Shown: one piece after another, positions 30,020-39,613 of the stretch
Layout of the letters: every line of letters starts with the position of its first letter
Position numbering within the stretch: the first letter of the stretch is position 1
Source: Leishmania infantum JPCM5
Lineage: Eukaryota; Euglenozoa; Kinetoplastea; Trypanosomatida; Trypanosomatidae
DNA: 64,000 nt
Direction of reading: 5' to 3'
Assembly: GCF_000002875.2 (NCBI RefSeq)
Contig: NC_009416.2
Coordinates: 813,501-877,500, forward strand
Notes under the pieces: generated by a model
What the model was told of the DNA's origin: nothing
What the model saw: the letters and a program-made list of their open reading frames with translations, nothing else
Database searches by the model: none
Translations under genes and position numbers: made by a program

Positions 30020-30436
30020 GATTGCTCGACGCGTCTGCAAAAGAACAATCGAAAAGAACAACAACAGACTATGCTGGTATTCCCTCGACACCGCTTTCGC
30101 AAAGCCAGTGCGACTTCTTTACGGAAGCTCCTTAGGCCAAAGGAAGAAGGGCGAAAGGAGCACAGTCGTGAATTATTCACATTTCTGGTAGTGCAGAAGC
30201 GTAGCATGCACTGCAGAGTACAAGGAAAGCGATTGGTGCACTAGAGCTGCAACCCGGAAAGGCATCAGAAGACACAGGGAAGAGAGAGAAAACGGTGCCT
30301 ATCACAGCCCCGATTGTGCTAGAGCACTGGTTTCTTGTATTTTTTTTTGTGTTTTCGCGGGCGTTGAACGGACAGCACTAAAGCGTACAAAGAAGAGTTG
30401 AGACTAGTGTACATGACCTGCGCAGCTGCTGGCAAG
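30020..30436. other. Short spacer
   Basis: A 0.4 kb spacer with a T run near 30340-30350 on the plus strand. It serves as the 3' flank of the Dpy-30 gene and the leader of the 1034-residue hypothetical gene. Nothing else is seen. Confidence 0.6.
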
Positions 30437-30862
30437 TTAAGTTCCGTCGAGAGAAAGTTCGGGTTGCGCACCGTCGGGTGCAGAGGTGTTTACTCTTCGA
30501 TCGATGTTAAGCGCCGCCCTGTTGATAATCTGAAACGGGTGATGCGTGAGTCGCGACGCACCGCTATGAACGTTGTTTCGTAGAAGGTATTGTGCCAGCC
30601 ACATCACCGGGTCGGGCTGTGCCTTGTTGGCAGCGCCGCTTGCCGTACCGTCCTGCGTAATTTGGTCCCTGTACTGCTTGATCAAGTCTTGAAGGGCTGG
30701 CACAAGTGTCGGAAAGACATTTTCGATGAGGTAGCGATGATCGGCAGATACTTTCTCTGCGCTGTTGCCACTGCACTTATCTATGTGATCCAGGAAAAGG
30801 TCTTCTTCGATAAGTCGCACGAGAAGCGCACTATCATCTTCTGGCTGGGGTGAAATCGACAT
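30437..30862 (-). CDS. Dpy-30 motif protein
   Basis: The 141-residue protein carries a Dpy-30 motif. Helix one is YLIENVFPTLVPALQDL (44-60) and helix two is PVMWLAQYLLRNN (85-97), matching the YLxxxVxPxLxxxLxxL and PxxFLAxYLL pattern. The fold resembles the RIIa dimerisation domain of protein kinase A and forms a dimeric four-helix bundle that binds amphipathic helices. Family members act in COMPASS histone methyltransferase complexes and in flagellar radial spokes or dynein complexes; the sequence does not say which. The loop between helices is about 24 residues, longer than in canonical Dpy-30. Start: MSISPQPEDD. An in-frame ATG at 30904 would add 14 residues, and the frame runs open to 31402 only because the GC-rich block there lacks stops. 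Confidence 0.75.
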   Translation of the reverse strand: MSISPQPEDDSALLVRLIEEDLFLDHIDKCSGNSAEKVSADHRYLIENVFPTLVPALQDLIKQYRDQITQDGTASGAANKAQPDPVMWLAQYLLRNNVHSGASRLTHHPFQIINRAALNIDRRVNTSAPDGAQPELSLDGT

Positions 30863-31474
30863 GGCGCTGCCCGAGATGTCTACTTTTTGGTGAGGTGCTC
30901 GCATGAAGCTGTGTGTGTTTGCGTTCGAGAAAAGCAATAAAGAGTGAGGGATCAAAAAGAGTGCAGGAAAGGCGTTTTCTGGATTTGTGGCGGCTTGGCC
31001 GGGGCGCTTGGGTCTCGCCGCTGCTGCGGCCCCGCCTTTCCGGCGGCCGCGTCGCCCGCGCGTGGCGGGGGGGCTTGGGCGCCTCCTCTCCCTGCGCCGA
31101 GCGGAGACGGGAGGGCCCGGGCCGCCCCCCACATATGCCGAGGACGCGGGGCGCCGGCCCTCCCCGCGCAGGGAGGCCCGCGGTGGCCAGGGTGGGGAAC
31201 GGGGGAGACGAGGTTTCAGAACAGCGGAGGGGGGGGTAGCCGGAGGGCGGCGAGAGGAGGATAGCCCCACGCCAGGTGGAAAGGCGGCCGGGCCGCCGCA
31301 GGAGCCGGGGGGCGGTGCCCGCCCAGATGCGGGCGCGCGGGGGCTTCTGCCAGGAGCGCTCGTCGTCACGTGAAAACTTTTTTTCGCTTCACAGGTGGCC
31401 ACCTAGAGGGGGAGGCATGAAAACACACAATAAACGATGGACGCACATTTCAGTGCTTAACAGAAGGGCGATGC
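30863..31474. other. Spacer containing an extremely GC-rich block
   Basis: Between the tomosyn-like and Dpy-30 genes the sequence changes abruptly at about 30980 to a block of roughly 390 bases (to about 31372) dominated by G and C, with repeated runs of four to eight G or C. It then returns to AT-rich spacer (GAAAACTTTTTTTCGC). Both strands stay open across it because stop codons are depleted. No coding signal is seen. Confidence 0.8.
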
Positions 31475-34400
31475 TTACAGCCAGCTGCTGCGCTGCTTCT
31501 CCTTGAGCTGACGCGCCAGATCCTGAAACGTCAGTGCTGTCTGCGCCAGCTCGGCCGATTTGTTCCGCATCTCGCTCAGCCGCTCGCCGCGCTGCTGCAG
31601 CTTGCGCACATTCTCACTCATCATTCGCCGGGCCTCAGTGAGGCTAACATTCTCGCGCTCCGCGATCGCCTTGAGTTGCGCATAGCGGCCGCCCGGCGAC
31701 TCATTCGGAGTGGCTGCGGTGGCGGCCGCGGTTGGTGCAGGGGCGCCAGGCTGCCGCGCAGGGGTCGGGGCCTGTGCCGGCGCTGCTGCACTGCTTCCGC
31801 GATCGACGGCGCCGAGCAGCTCTTGCTGCTCCCTTTTAGGGTCCGGTTTCGCGATTGGTGGCACACTTGACGGCAGAGAGGAGGGGCTTGCGTACGGTTT
31901 TGATGTAGGGGCCGCTGCCATGGGAGTGGTGCCGGCAGGCATCTGCGCCGCCCCAGCCGCTTTCGTGGCGCGTAGCGTCTCCGACTCTAGCTTCATGGCA
32001 ATGTCCTCCCACGGCAGCGTCATGAGTCGCTTGAAGAAGCCCGTTTCCTGCTTCAGTGTCGGCGCCGGCGGCAGATAGCGTCCGTAGCCGCGGAAGGTGC
32101 ATGGCGTGAAGTGGTAGTGTGGACCGCGGAAGCAGGGGTGCTTGCGCACCCCACTTTCTTTCGAAGCACCCAAGTTCGCCTCCACAAAGAAGTGACCGAT
32201 AACGCCATTGTTGGAGCCGAGGAAGTACAGATGCAGCACGTTCTCGATCTCGACCAGCAGCACCTGAACGTTCTCCTCGCCAGCAAAGTCAAGAGTGGCG
32301 TACGACTGCATCATCGGCTTGGCCGTTCTGCTGTCCAGGATGTTCACCCAACGCCAGCCGTTCGCGTCGCGTGTTACCACGATGAGCGCGCCGCGGCCGT
32401 GGTACACGCTGAAGTGCTCGAGACGGCGCGCAGGGTCGAGCCTGCACGTGGCGGCTGGCACCGCGTCCACCGCCGTGACACTCGCCGTCATCGAGGGCGG
32501 TGACCCAGTCGCGGGGAAGAGGGCGGACACTTGCACCACGACAATCTCGTGTGCGCCAACGAACGCGATGGCTGGGTCGATGCAGTCGTTGGCGGAGGTG
32601 TCACGACTGATTTCGTAGTCGCGCATTTCGCCCGCATCCGTGTCGTACGTGAGGTTGGCCTTGCCTGGTGCCCACGTTGTCTTGACGTGCACGATGCTGC
32701 CCTGGAGCGGGCTACTCCCTGTTGCCACGGCCGCACCGCCCACCGTAATCGTCCACTCTACAGATGAGCCCAATACCTCAAACCGGACAGGCAGCAGCTT
32801 TGTGGCACTCGTCGTCTGTGGCAACGCCACCCAGTTCGCCTCCGCGCTCTGGCGGTAGCACCAGGCCTGCGGGGCGCCGTCCGCGACGCCAAACGCAAGC
32901 GACATCGACAGCAAAGCAGCGCCCAGTGCGTCGCAGCACGTAAGGGTACCGTATACACCGGCGTTGTGCACGGGTGACGAAATAGAAAGCGTGACCTCGA
33001 ACACCTTGACGTCCCCCGACAGGTTCGGCAGCGGCGGCTGCGCCGCTGCTGTGACCATGAGGCGCGTGGCGGACGTGGCGTACTCGGGGTGCGCGTAGGT
33101 GATCAGGCGCATCTCGCTCAAGTTCCAAAGCAAGAATCCTTTGCCGTCCTTGAATAGGCACGCGAGGCAGAGCAGACCCATCTTGTTGTTGCTTGTTGCG
33201 GTCCGGCTGGCCATCCAGAAGGCGTCAAGCGAGGCGATGGTTGACCCGACCGGGAGCAGCCCAGGGGGAACTTGAAGCATGAAAGGGCGGCCATCGTCAC
33301 CCTTGCCCGAAAGGTCGACAAGCGCGACTGAGGAGTTCTCGAGCAGCAACAGCACACACTTGCCATCCTTGTAAACAGACACATTGCTCGTCACGGTGGA
33401 CGGCTCCAGACGTGCATTAACAAGTACCGCCTGCTGCACCATCCGCTTTCCAGGCTCGCCGTTCCCGTCCAGCTGGAGCGCCGCCCGGTCCAGGTCCAGT
33501 ACCAGCGAGCCGGTATTGCGACGAATGTCGTGCTTCATGACCGTGACGATGGACTCGGTGCTGAACACGCGCAAAATTATCTCCGTCGGCAGGAACACTG
33601 TGTGCAGCGAGGGCAGCACCGTCTCCAACACCAACCCGTCGGCGTCCTGGCCGATCGCCAAAGTTGACCACGGCACGCAGTTCGCCAAGGCTTTCGAGCT
33701 GACGCTGAAAGCCTCGTTGGACTGCGGCGACAGACAGACCGCCTGCGCTGCATCCGTGACGGTTACCAGAACGCTCTGCCGCCACAAATATGCCACATCT
33801 GAGTTAGCTGCTTCCTTGGCCTCCACGTCAGGCAGGGCGTGGCGCAGCAGTGCGTCGCCACCGCGCAGAAGCTTTTCCCAGGTTGAGGTCACTGCTGTTC
33901 GTTGTATTTCCTCGGCGAGCGACCGTATCTGGTTCTCGGGCAGCCGCAACAGCAGCGCACGCGGGTACCACGGCGCCTGCGCGCTAAGCTCGCGCAGCTC
34001 ACGGATGCTTTCGATGCCGCCAGTCTGACGGTTGCGCTTTGCCAGGATCGGTCGCAAGCCATCCTCGCTTGTCACGAACAGCGCCTCTAGGTCAACGTCT
34101 GTCAGCCCGCTTGCCCAGTAGTTCGACAGTACGCACGGCTCCACGTGGAAAACGTTGAAGTAGTTGTCCACCGCGTTCGCGCCGACGTCTGTGCCGTTGC
34201 CGCTTGACCTAGCCGCTGCCTTCTTCGTACGCGCCGCCTCCACGCCACGCTGAGCCGTGTACGCGTTCAGATGCGCGATAATGGCGTCCTGGCGCATCAC
34301 CTGCTTGTCATCAAGTCGGATAACTATCTCCAGGATGTCGCGCTGGCCGTGCAGCAGCATGTACATCTGGCTGTGCTTGTCGTTGGTGGTGTGGAAACTG

Positions 34401-35392
34401 TCCTCGAGGGCAGTGCGGGCCATGCTCAGACCCACGCGATACTCATTGTACGCGAAGGCGTCGACAAGTCCGGCGCTCGGGGCGCTCGGCACGCTTTGCG
34501 AGATGTGCTGAGAGAGATCAACGACCCAGTAGAGCTCGGCCACCTTGTCACGCCGCTTCTTGCTCTCGTTCCACAGGAGAATCTTGGTGCAGTGCATGGT
34601 GACGGCAGCGACGTAAACGCCGCCAGGCGTCACACGGCACGTGGCCAAAAGGCTGTCCGGCTGCCCGGCGATGCTGCTAGCGTCAAAGAAGCTGCTCACA
34701 CGACCTTCATCAATGTACCACTTGCACACCCCGGGAACCCCGCCCACCACACCGATGAGTGCGTTCGGGTTGCTTGGATACGAGTCCATCGAGAGCAGAG
34801 AGCCTGTGGTGAAGAACTTGTCGCGGCTGGCGGCGCTCGTGTCAATGACGGGGCCCGCCATGCCCTTGCAGAAGGGCTGGCATAGCCCGAGAACATTCGT
34901 CTCCGTGGCGGTCCACCGCAGCTGCGGCCGCTCCTCGGGGTTGTTCGACACCGGATCGAGACGGAAATAGGACACGAGCCCGTCCTTGCGCCCCACCGCG
35001 CCGCATGTCAAGCCTTGTGCGACATGCAGGCAGGTGAAGTGCGCACCAGGCCCCGTGCACCGCAGCATGCTGTCCCCATTGCCATTCACGCCGGCGCTGT
35101 AGTCCAGGCACAAGAGCGTCTCTGACGCAAGCACCAGGAAACTGGTGGTGCCGGAGTACACAAAGGCGTCTAGCCAGTGCACCCCGCCCGGCAGCGGCAG
35201 CAGCTCGCGGCACATCTCCTTGCCGAGCACGAGGACGTTTGCATCATCGCCGATGCACACGAGCACGCCGAGGATGGCGTCGTACTTGCAGATGTGGTAG
35301 TCTGACATAACCACTGTGCTTTTGCCGCCCATCCGAAAGGGAAGAATGGCACCGCTGTCGGCGCCCCCGGCGCCCTGCGTCCGCGAGAGCAT
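31475..35392 (-). CDS. Tomosyn/Sro7/Lgl-like protein with C-terminal R-SNARE motif
   Basis: The 1305-residue protein has a long beta-rich N-terminal region (about 1-1080) whose alternating short hydrophobic strands suggest two beta-propellers, for example ILGVLVCIGDDANVLVLG and SFLVLASETLLCLD. A Pro/Ala-rich linker follows (about 1120-1225). The last 65 residues form an R-SNARE motif: ENVRKLQQRGERLSEM, then FQDLARQLKEKQ, with the zero-layer arginine at about residue 1268 and heptad hydrophobics around it. There is no transmembrane anchor after it (ends RSSWL). Propellers plus an anchorless R-SNARE tail is the layout of tomosyns, which regulate SNARE-complex assembly in exocytosis. The GRYLPPAP, GFFKRLM segment just before the linker also fits. 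The start is the Met of MLSRTQGAGG; 98 upstream codons are leader-like. Confidence 0.75.
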   Translation of the reverse strand: MLSRTQGAGGADSGAILPFRMGGKSTVVMSDYHICKYDAILGVLVCIGDDANVLVLGKEMCRELLPLPGGVHWLDAFVYSGTTSFLVLASETLLCLDYSAGVNGNGDSMLRCTGPGAHFTCLHVAQGLTCGAVGRKDGLVSYFRLDPVSNNPEERPQLRWTATETNVLGLCQPFCKGMAGPVIDTSAASRDKFFTTGSLLSMDSYPSNPNALIGVVGGVPGVCKWYIDEGRVSSFFDASSIAGQPDSLLATCRVTPGGVYVAAVTMHCTKILLWNESKKRRDKVAELYWVVDLSQHISQSVPSAPSAGLVDAFAYNEYRVGLSMARTALEDSFHTTNDKHSQMYMLLHGQRDILEIVIRLDDKQVMRQDAIIAHLNAYTAQRGVEAARTKKAAARSSGNGTDVGANAVDNYFNVFHVEPCVLSNYWASGLTDVDLEALFVTSEDGLRPILAKRNRQTGGIESIRELRELSAQAPWYPRALLLRLPENQIRSLAEEIQRTAVTSTWEKLLRGGDALLRHALPDVEAKEAANSDVAYLWRQSVLVTVTDAAQAVCLSPQSNEAFSVSSKALANCVPWSTLAIGQDADGLVLETVLPSLHTVFLPTEIILRVFSTESIVTVMKHDIRRNTGSLVLDLDRAALQLDGNGEPGKRMVQQAVLVNARLEPSTVTSNVSVYKDGKCVLLLLENSSVALVDLSGKGDDGRPFMLQVPPGLLPVGSTIASLDAFWMASRTATSNNKMGLLCLACLFKDGKGFLLWNLSEMRLITYAHPEYATSATRLMVTAAAQPPLPNLSGDVKVFEVTLSISSPVHNAGVYGTLTCCDALGAALLSMSLAFGVADGAPQAWCYRQSAEANWVALPQTTSATKLLPVRFEVLGSSVEWTITVGGAAVATGSSPLQGSIVHVKTTWAPGKANLTYDTDAGEMRDYEISRDTSANDCIDPAIAFVGAHEIVVVQVSALFPATGSPPSMTASVTAVDAVPAATCRLDPARRLEHFSVYHGRGALIVVTRDANGWRWVNILDSRTAKPMMQSYATLDFAGEENVQVLLVEIENVLHLYFLGSNNGVIGHFFVEANLGASKESGVRKHPCFRGPHYHFTPCTFRGYGRYLPPAPTLKQETGFFKRLMTLPWEDIAMKLESETLRATKAAGAAQMPAGTTPMAAAPTSKPYASPSSLPSSVPPIAKPDPKREQQELLGAVDRGSSAAAPAQAPTPARQPGAPAPTAAATAATPNESPGGRYAQLKAIAERENVSLTEARRMMSENVRKLQQRGERLSEMRNKSAELAQTALTFQDLARQLKEKQRSSWL

Positions 35393-36277
35393 TGTGGGTC
35401 TCGGAGGTGGTGAGGAGGAGCAGCTATGATGTATGCGCCGGTAGCTTCGGTGTAGGCGCCGTGCATAGAAGAGCAAAGGGCAATACGGCCGCGAGTGGCA
35501 GAGAGGTAGGCAGTGAAGGACCGAACTACGCCCACCTACACACGCACACACACAGAAATACTCACACAGAGATACAGTTACCTGGCGAACTAGCAAGAGA
35601 GACGTCGGAGTAAAGGCAGAGGAGAGGCGCAATAAAGCGAGAGAAAGCGAAGATGCACATTGCGGCAGCGATGACGAACGCGGCAAACAGTCGTGGGGAG
35701 AGACAGTACGACGCTAGTGAGAAGCACTGCGGGCGCGGATGCTTGGCGATGGCTGCATGTTGCAACTCGTCATTCCACATCTACACCTCAGCGGCTTTCG
35801 TGCGGCAGCAACACTGAGGTAGAGAAGCGAAAGAAGGATGAAGTCGTTGAGTGGGCGCGGTGCCCCAGAGCAGAAGGCCTGAAACGGCCGAGGGCGAGAC
35901 GGACAAAAAAGGAGGAGAGGGAAAAGAAAACGCTCATCCCATCGCAGCAGAAAGAAGAGCGCAGCAGCAGAATAACGAACGGCCAAACAGCAAAAAAAAA
36001 GGATTCAAGACAACGCGTAGCAGCCGTGCTGGGCTCGCGCGTCGCACCGCGAAAAATGCATAACGCCGTGTGTCTGGCAACAAGAGGCTGAGGGTGCGCA
36101 ACAACCAGAGAAAGAGACGGATAAGAGCACTCCGCGAGCGTGTGGGTGAGCCACCACCGCTGCGGACGTCTGCTGCTTACGCACAGAGACACACACGCAC
36201 CTCACCTCTCTCTATTTCTGCGAGAGGGGAGGCGGGGGACGCAGAAAAAAGGCCCTACGCGCTGCTGCCTGCCCTTC
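35393..36277. other. Intergenic spacer
   Basis: Purine-rich plus strand around 35830-36010, hence pyrimidine-rich on the transcribed strand, with an A run at about 35992-36000. No further gene recognised. Confidence 0.6.
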
Positions 36278-38113
36278 TTACGCCTCCTCTGGGCCAACGA
36301 CAAGGAACGGGGCCACCTTGGCACACAGCGTTGGCACAAAGGGGCGATACGCGGCCTTCGGCCGCATCTCCACTGCGAGGAGGTGCTCCCCAACCGTGGT
36401 CACCCTGGCGTCAGCAAACACCAATGTGGCCTGTACCGCTCCGTTGGAGAGCCGCACCAATTCTTGTACCCCTGACGCGCGAGGGAAAAGCGGATGGGCA
36501 CACCCATTGCCATTCCGTGCCTCTGAGGCCTCATCTGGGACCGCCACCCGGTACTCCGCCGCCTCGTCGGTGGCACCCCACTGTTGGTCGATGACGTGCT
36601 CGCCAAAGGCGTGCGGGAGTCGCAGCACATTAGTACCGCGTAGCTGTGAGGCCACAGGACGTACGAGGAAGAGCACGACGTCGTCGTAAGAGGGGAACAG
36701 TTCAAAGGCATCTTCCTCTAGCCGCGTGGACGACTGCACTTGGCACACCCCGCCAGGAATGCCGTCACACTCAGCGACGCTGCTGCGTATAGCTGCGAAG
36801 AAGCTGCGCCGGCCTTCCTCCACGAAGGCCTTGAGCGGCGGAAGGAGGGAGCCTGGCGTCACGCGGCCGTCCTGCGGCATCCACCACAGGCGCAGCGAGA
36901 CAGAGCGCAGGCAGGCACAGATGGGCAGGACAACACTGCGATGCTCAATCACAACTTGGCACCAGTGCGACAAGCACTGAAGGAGGCAGAGCAGTCGTGA
37001 GTCTTGATGGCCGCCGTGCATGACCACGCCAAGCTCAAAAGCATCGTCAGCGACGCGATGCACGTAGACACCACGCATGGCCTCACTCACACGCGCAGGC
37101 ACATCCGGTTCGGTAGGCCCACTGGACTCCTTCCGATTATGGAAACGGGGTCCGATGTGGCCCCGGCTGCCCGCTTCGGTAGGGACGTCGCGGGGCGCAG
37201 CATTGCCCTTGGAAGCCATCGCCAGTTGTACCTTCTCATCCATGATGCGCGGCAGGAGAATGCACAGCGCCGCGCAGTGCGCCAGCGACACCCACGAGCT
37301 CACCACGTCTTTCTTCGCCACTTCCACTGCACGGAAGCATTGAGTGAGACGGCTGTACTCGGCGCCAGAGGAGAACATGGAGATGTAGCTGCCGCAGGCG
37401 AGGGCATGAGGGTCCAGAAGCGCTAGCACCCGTCGGTGCGCCAGCAGGGCAAGCTGGCGGCGCACAAAGGCACTGTCGACGGTGTCCCGCTGCGGTGTCC
37501 ATTGCCAGTGCCTGGCCGACGCGGTTGCTGTCTGTAGAGGACTCACCGGCACAGATGGCTCGTTCTGCGGCACTTGCGCTGGCGGAGAAGGGCGCGCCGT
37601 TGGAGCTGATGAGTGCTTGTCGACGACTGAGAGAGCCGACGAGGACGGCGGCGGCGCGTTGCGTGAGAGGAAGCTCTCTGCATCTTTGGCAGCACTCGTC
37701 TCTGCCTGACTCGCCGATGCTAGTGGTGAGGGTGGTGTTGGCACAGATGCCTCCTGGGCTTGTGCTGACCGCGGTACCGACGGTACAAACTTGGAGTCAT
37801 CTTTCCGCGTCCCTTCCATATCCACACAACTGTAGTCCGCCACTGGAGCAGCTTGGTGAGGCCTCTCCGTGCCTCGTGATGCCTCTTCGGCGGTCACAGA
37901 GGGCGCTGTATAGGCCGTGCCTCCATTGACGTGCGGCTTCTTGGAGGGCGCCGATGTTAGCAGGCCGCCCTTCATCAACGACATCAACATCTGCCCGACA
38001 GTGTCCGTGGTGCGATGAGACACCAATAGTCTTGATGTGTTGGCGCGTGCGTGGTGGTAGAAGTCGCAGTGCACCAGCCCCCACTCAGCGCCACGTGGCA
38101 CGGTAGGGTTCAT
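36278..38113 (-). CDS. Hypothetical protein, 611 residues
   Basis: Not recognised. The N-terminal 50 residues (MNPTVPRGAEWGLVHCDFYH, then TVGQMLMSLMKGGLL) look ordered. About 55-205 is a Ser/Pro/Ala-rich linker. The remainder is mostly ordered, with helical stretches (VRRQLALLAHRRVLALL; DVVSSWVSLAHCAALCILL) and then mixed segments to the C-terminus (YRPFVPTLCAKVAPFLVV). No signal peptide, membrane anchor or catalytic motif is evident. Codon usage and GC resemble those of the neighbouring confident genes, which supports it being real. The start is the first Met of the frame, with an in-frame stop close upstream. Confidence 0.72.
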   Translation of the reverse strand: MNPTVPRGAEWGLVHCDFYHHARANTSRLLVSHRTTDTVGQMLMSLMKGGLLTSAPSKKPHVNGGTAYTAPSVTAEEASRGTERPHQAAPVADYSCVDMEGTRKDDSKFVPSVPRSAQAQEASVPTPPSPLASASQAETSAAKDAESFLSRNAPPPSSSALSVVDKHSSAPTARPSPPAQVPQNEPSVPVSPLQTATASARHWQWTPQRDTVDSAFVRRQLALLAHRRVLALLDPHALACGSYISMFSSGAEYSRLTQCFRAVEVAKKDVVSSWVSLAHCAALCILLPRIMDEKVQLAMASKGNAAPRDVPTEAGSRGHIGPRFHNRKESSGPTEPDVPARVSEAMRGVYVHRVADDAFELGVVMHGGHQDSRLLCLLQCLSHWCQVVIEHRSVVLPICACLRSVSLRLWWMPQDGRVTPGSLLPPLKAFVEEGRRSFFAAIRSSVAECDGIPGGVCQVQSSTRLEEDAFELFPSYDDVVLFLVRPVASQLRGTNVLRLPHAFGEHVIDQQWGATDEAAEYRVAVPDEASEARNGNGCAHPLFPRASGVQELVRLSNGAVQATLVFADARVTTVGEHLLAVEMRPKAAYRPFVPTLCAKVAPFLVVGPEEA

Positions 38114-39613
38114 CGCTCCTGCGCCCTTTCTGTAGGCCGCGATGTCGCTTCACTGGGTGACGTTCTCCACCTGCGCGTGCTGCATCGGCCTTGACTGGAC
38201 GAGAAGGATTACGTCGGCAAATGAACAGGAGACTGGGTGTAGAGGAATGAACCGAAAAAAAAAAGAGCTTGAGTTAAACACTAGCGGTAGAGGCCCGTCT
38301 GCGCGTATGCACGGCTGTTCCTTTGAACGAAGTAGACTCGCTCAGTATTTCATCCACATACGCAGAACAGGTAATGCCGGAGAAGGGCCCGAGAACGCAA
38401 CACCGTGTGCCTGACAAGTGTACGTGCGTGTGTGTGCATGTGCCTGAGTGGTGATGGGAAGGAGAAGTACGCCGCGCAGCCAAGCACAACATGTGCGACC
38501 ATCAAACTTCAAAGGGTTGTGCATGTATATATATATATATATTGTTATTATTATTATTACCAAAGGCGATGGGGTGGAAAAGCGCAGTGAAGATAGTCCC
38601 TTTTTTTTTCGAGTGGTAGCCTGTGTCCAAGCATATGCTTTTTGACCAGGCCAGGTGCCAATCACCGCGAGCACGTGTGTGGGCACGGAGAAAAGGGGGG
38701 AGCAGGAACAGAGTCGCAGTTGTACTGGTGAAAGAGATGGCCGACTGAGGCGCACTGAACAGCACAAGGTGAGGATGGGCATGCCTTCCCTCTTTCTCTC
38801 TCTTCCTTCCTCCCGCATCATACGTAGTGCACTAGAGCAGAGGTCGGGCCGATAACAGACCGGCTTCTGGAGACCCACGGCCTCTGGAGAGGGAGGGGGA
38901 AAGGGAAGGGAGAAGCCCGTTCATCTCCAGGTAAGCGGTTGCCTCTTCGTCCGCTTTTTTGCGGGCATATTGTCTCGTTTCCTGTTCTCTGGCCTTTCAT
39001 CGCACGCCTCATCTTAGTCTCTTACACTACCCAGTTAGTACACAATTGAATGAACGAAAAAAAAAAGAGCAACGGGCAGGGAGGGGGAGAGGCGGTGGCA
39101 CGTCCCAGAAGGTGAGCCGGCTCCGGATTCCCGAGCTTGCGCTGCAGGTGCGTGTAGGTCTTCCCAAAGACCCCCCCCCCTCCCTGAAACCCCTTGACGA
39201 CTGCAATGCTCACCTCGCCGATCCAGCGATGATGAGAATGGGCGAGTCGAGGGCTTGAGGGAGAAGGGGACGGAATAGGGTGGGGTGCTGCGCGTCAGGT
39301 GGGGAGCAAGAACAGGGTGGGGCGGTCAGCTTCTCTGCGCGATATCGCTCCACTTTGACGTGCGCTCTTTTTTTTTCGTCTTTTTCGCTGTCAACTTCGC
39401 CGTTAACGGCCGCCTGCTTTTCTCCCACAAGTTTGTTTCTTCCACTTCTTCTCTTTACCAAACAATACCACTCACCAGCCCCCCCCCCGCTGTGAGCGCG
39501 CATATGCGGCAATGCAGGCCGGCGGACCACCAACGAGAACGACAGACAGCATGATGCCTAACCAGAGAAAGTGAGTTCCGGTCGGGGGAGGGAAGGATAA
39601 GTTGGCGGTCCCC
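38114..39613. other. Intergenic spacer, 1.5 kb
   Basis: Contains an AT run (38525-38541) followed directly by a TTA triplet run (to about 38560), and C runs near 39172-39181 and 39479-39489. Short frames are low-complexity. No gene is called. Confidence 0.6.
38525..38560. repeat. Compound (AT)n and (TTA)n microsatellite
   Basis: A perfect AT run followed within three bases by about five TTA triplets, in the 3' flank of the eIF3k gene, upstream of the 611-residue hypothetical gene. Confidence 0.85.

Noticed and set aside
30944..31373. Overlapping plus-strand frames across the GC-rich block
   Set aside because: Open only because the block lacks AT-containing stop codons; composition is Gly/Arg/Ala/Pro and no domain is visible.
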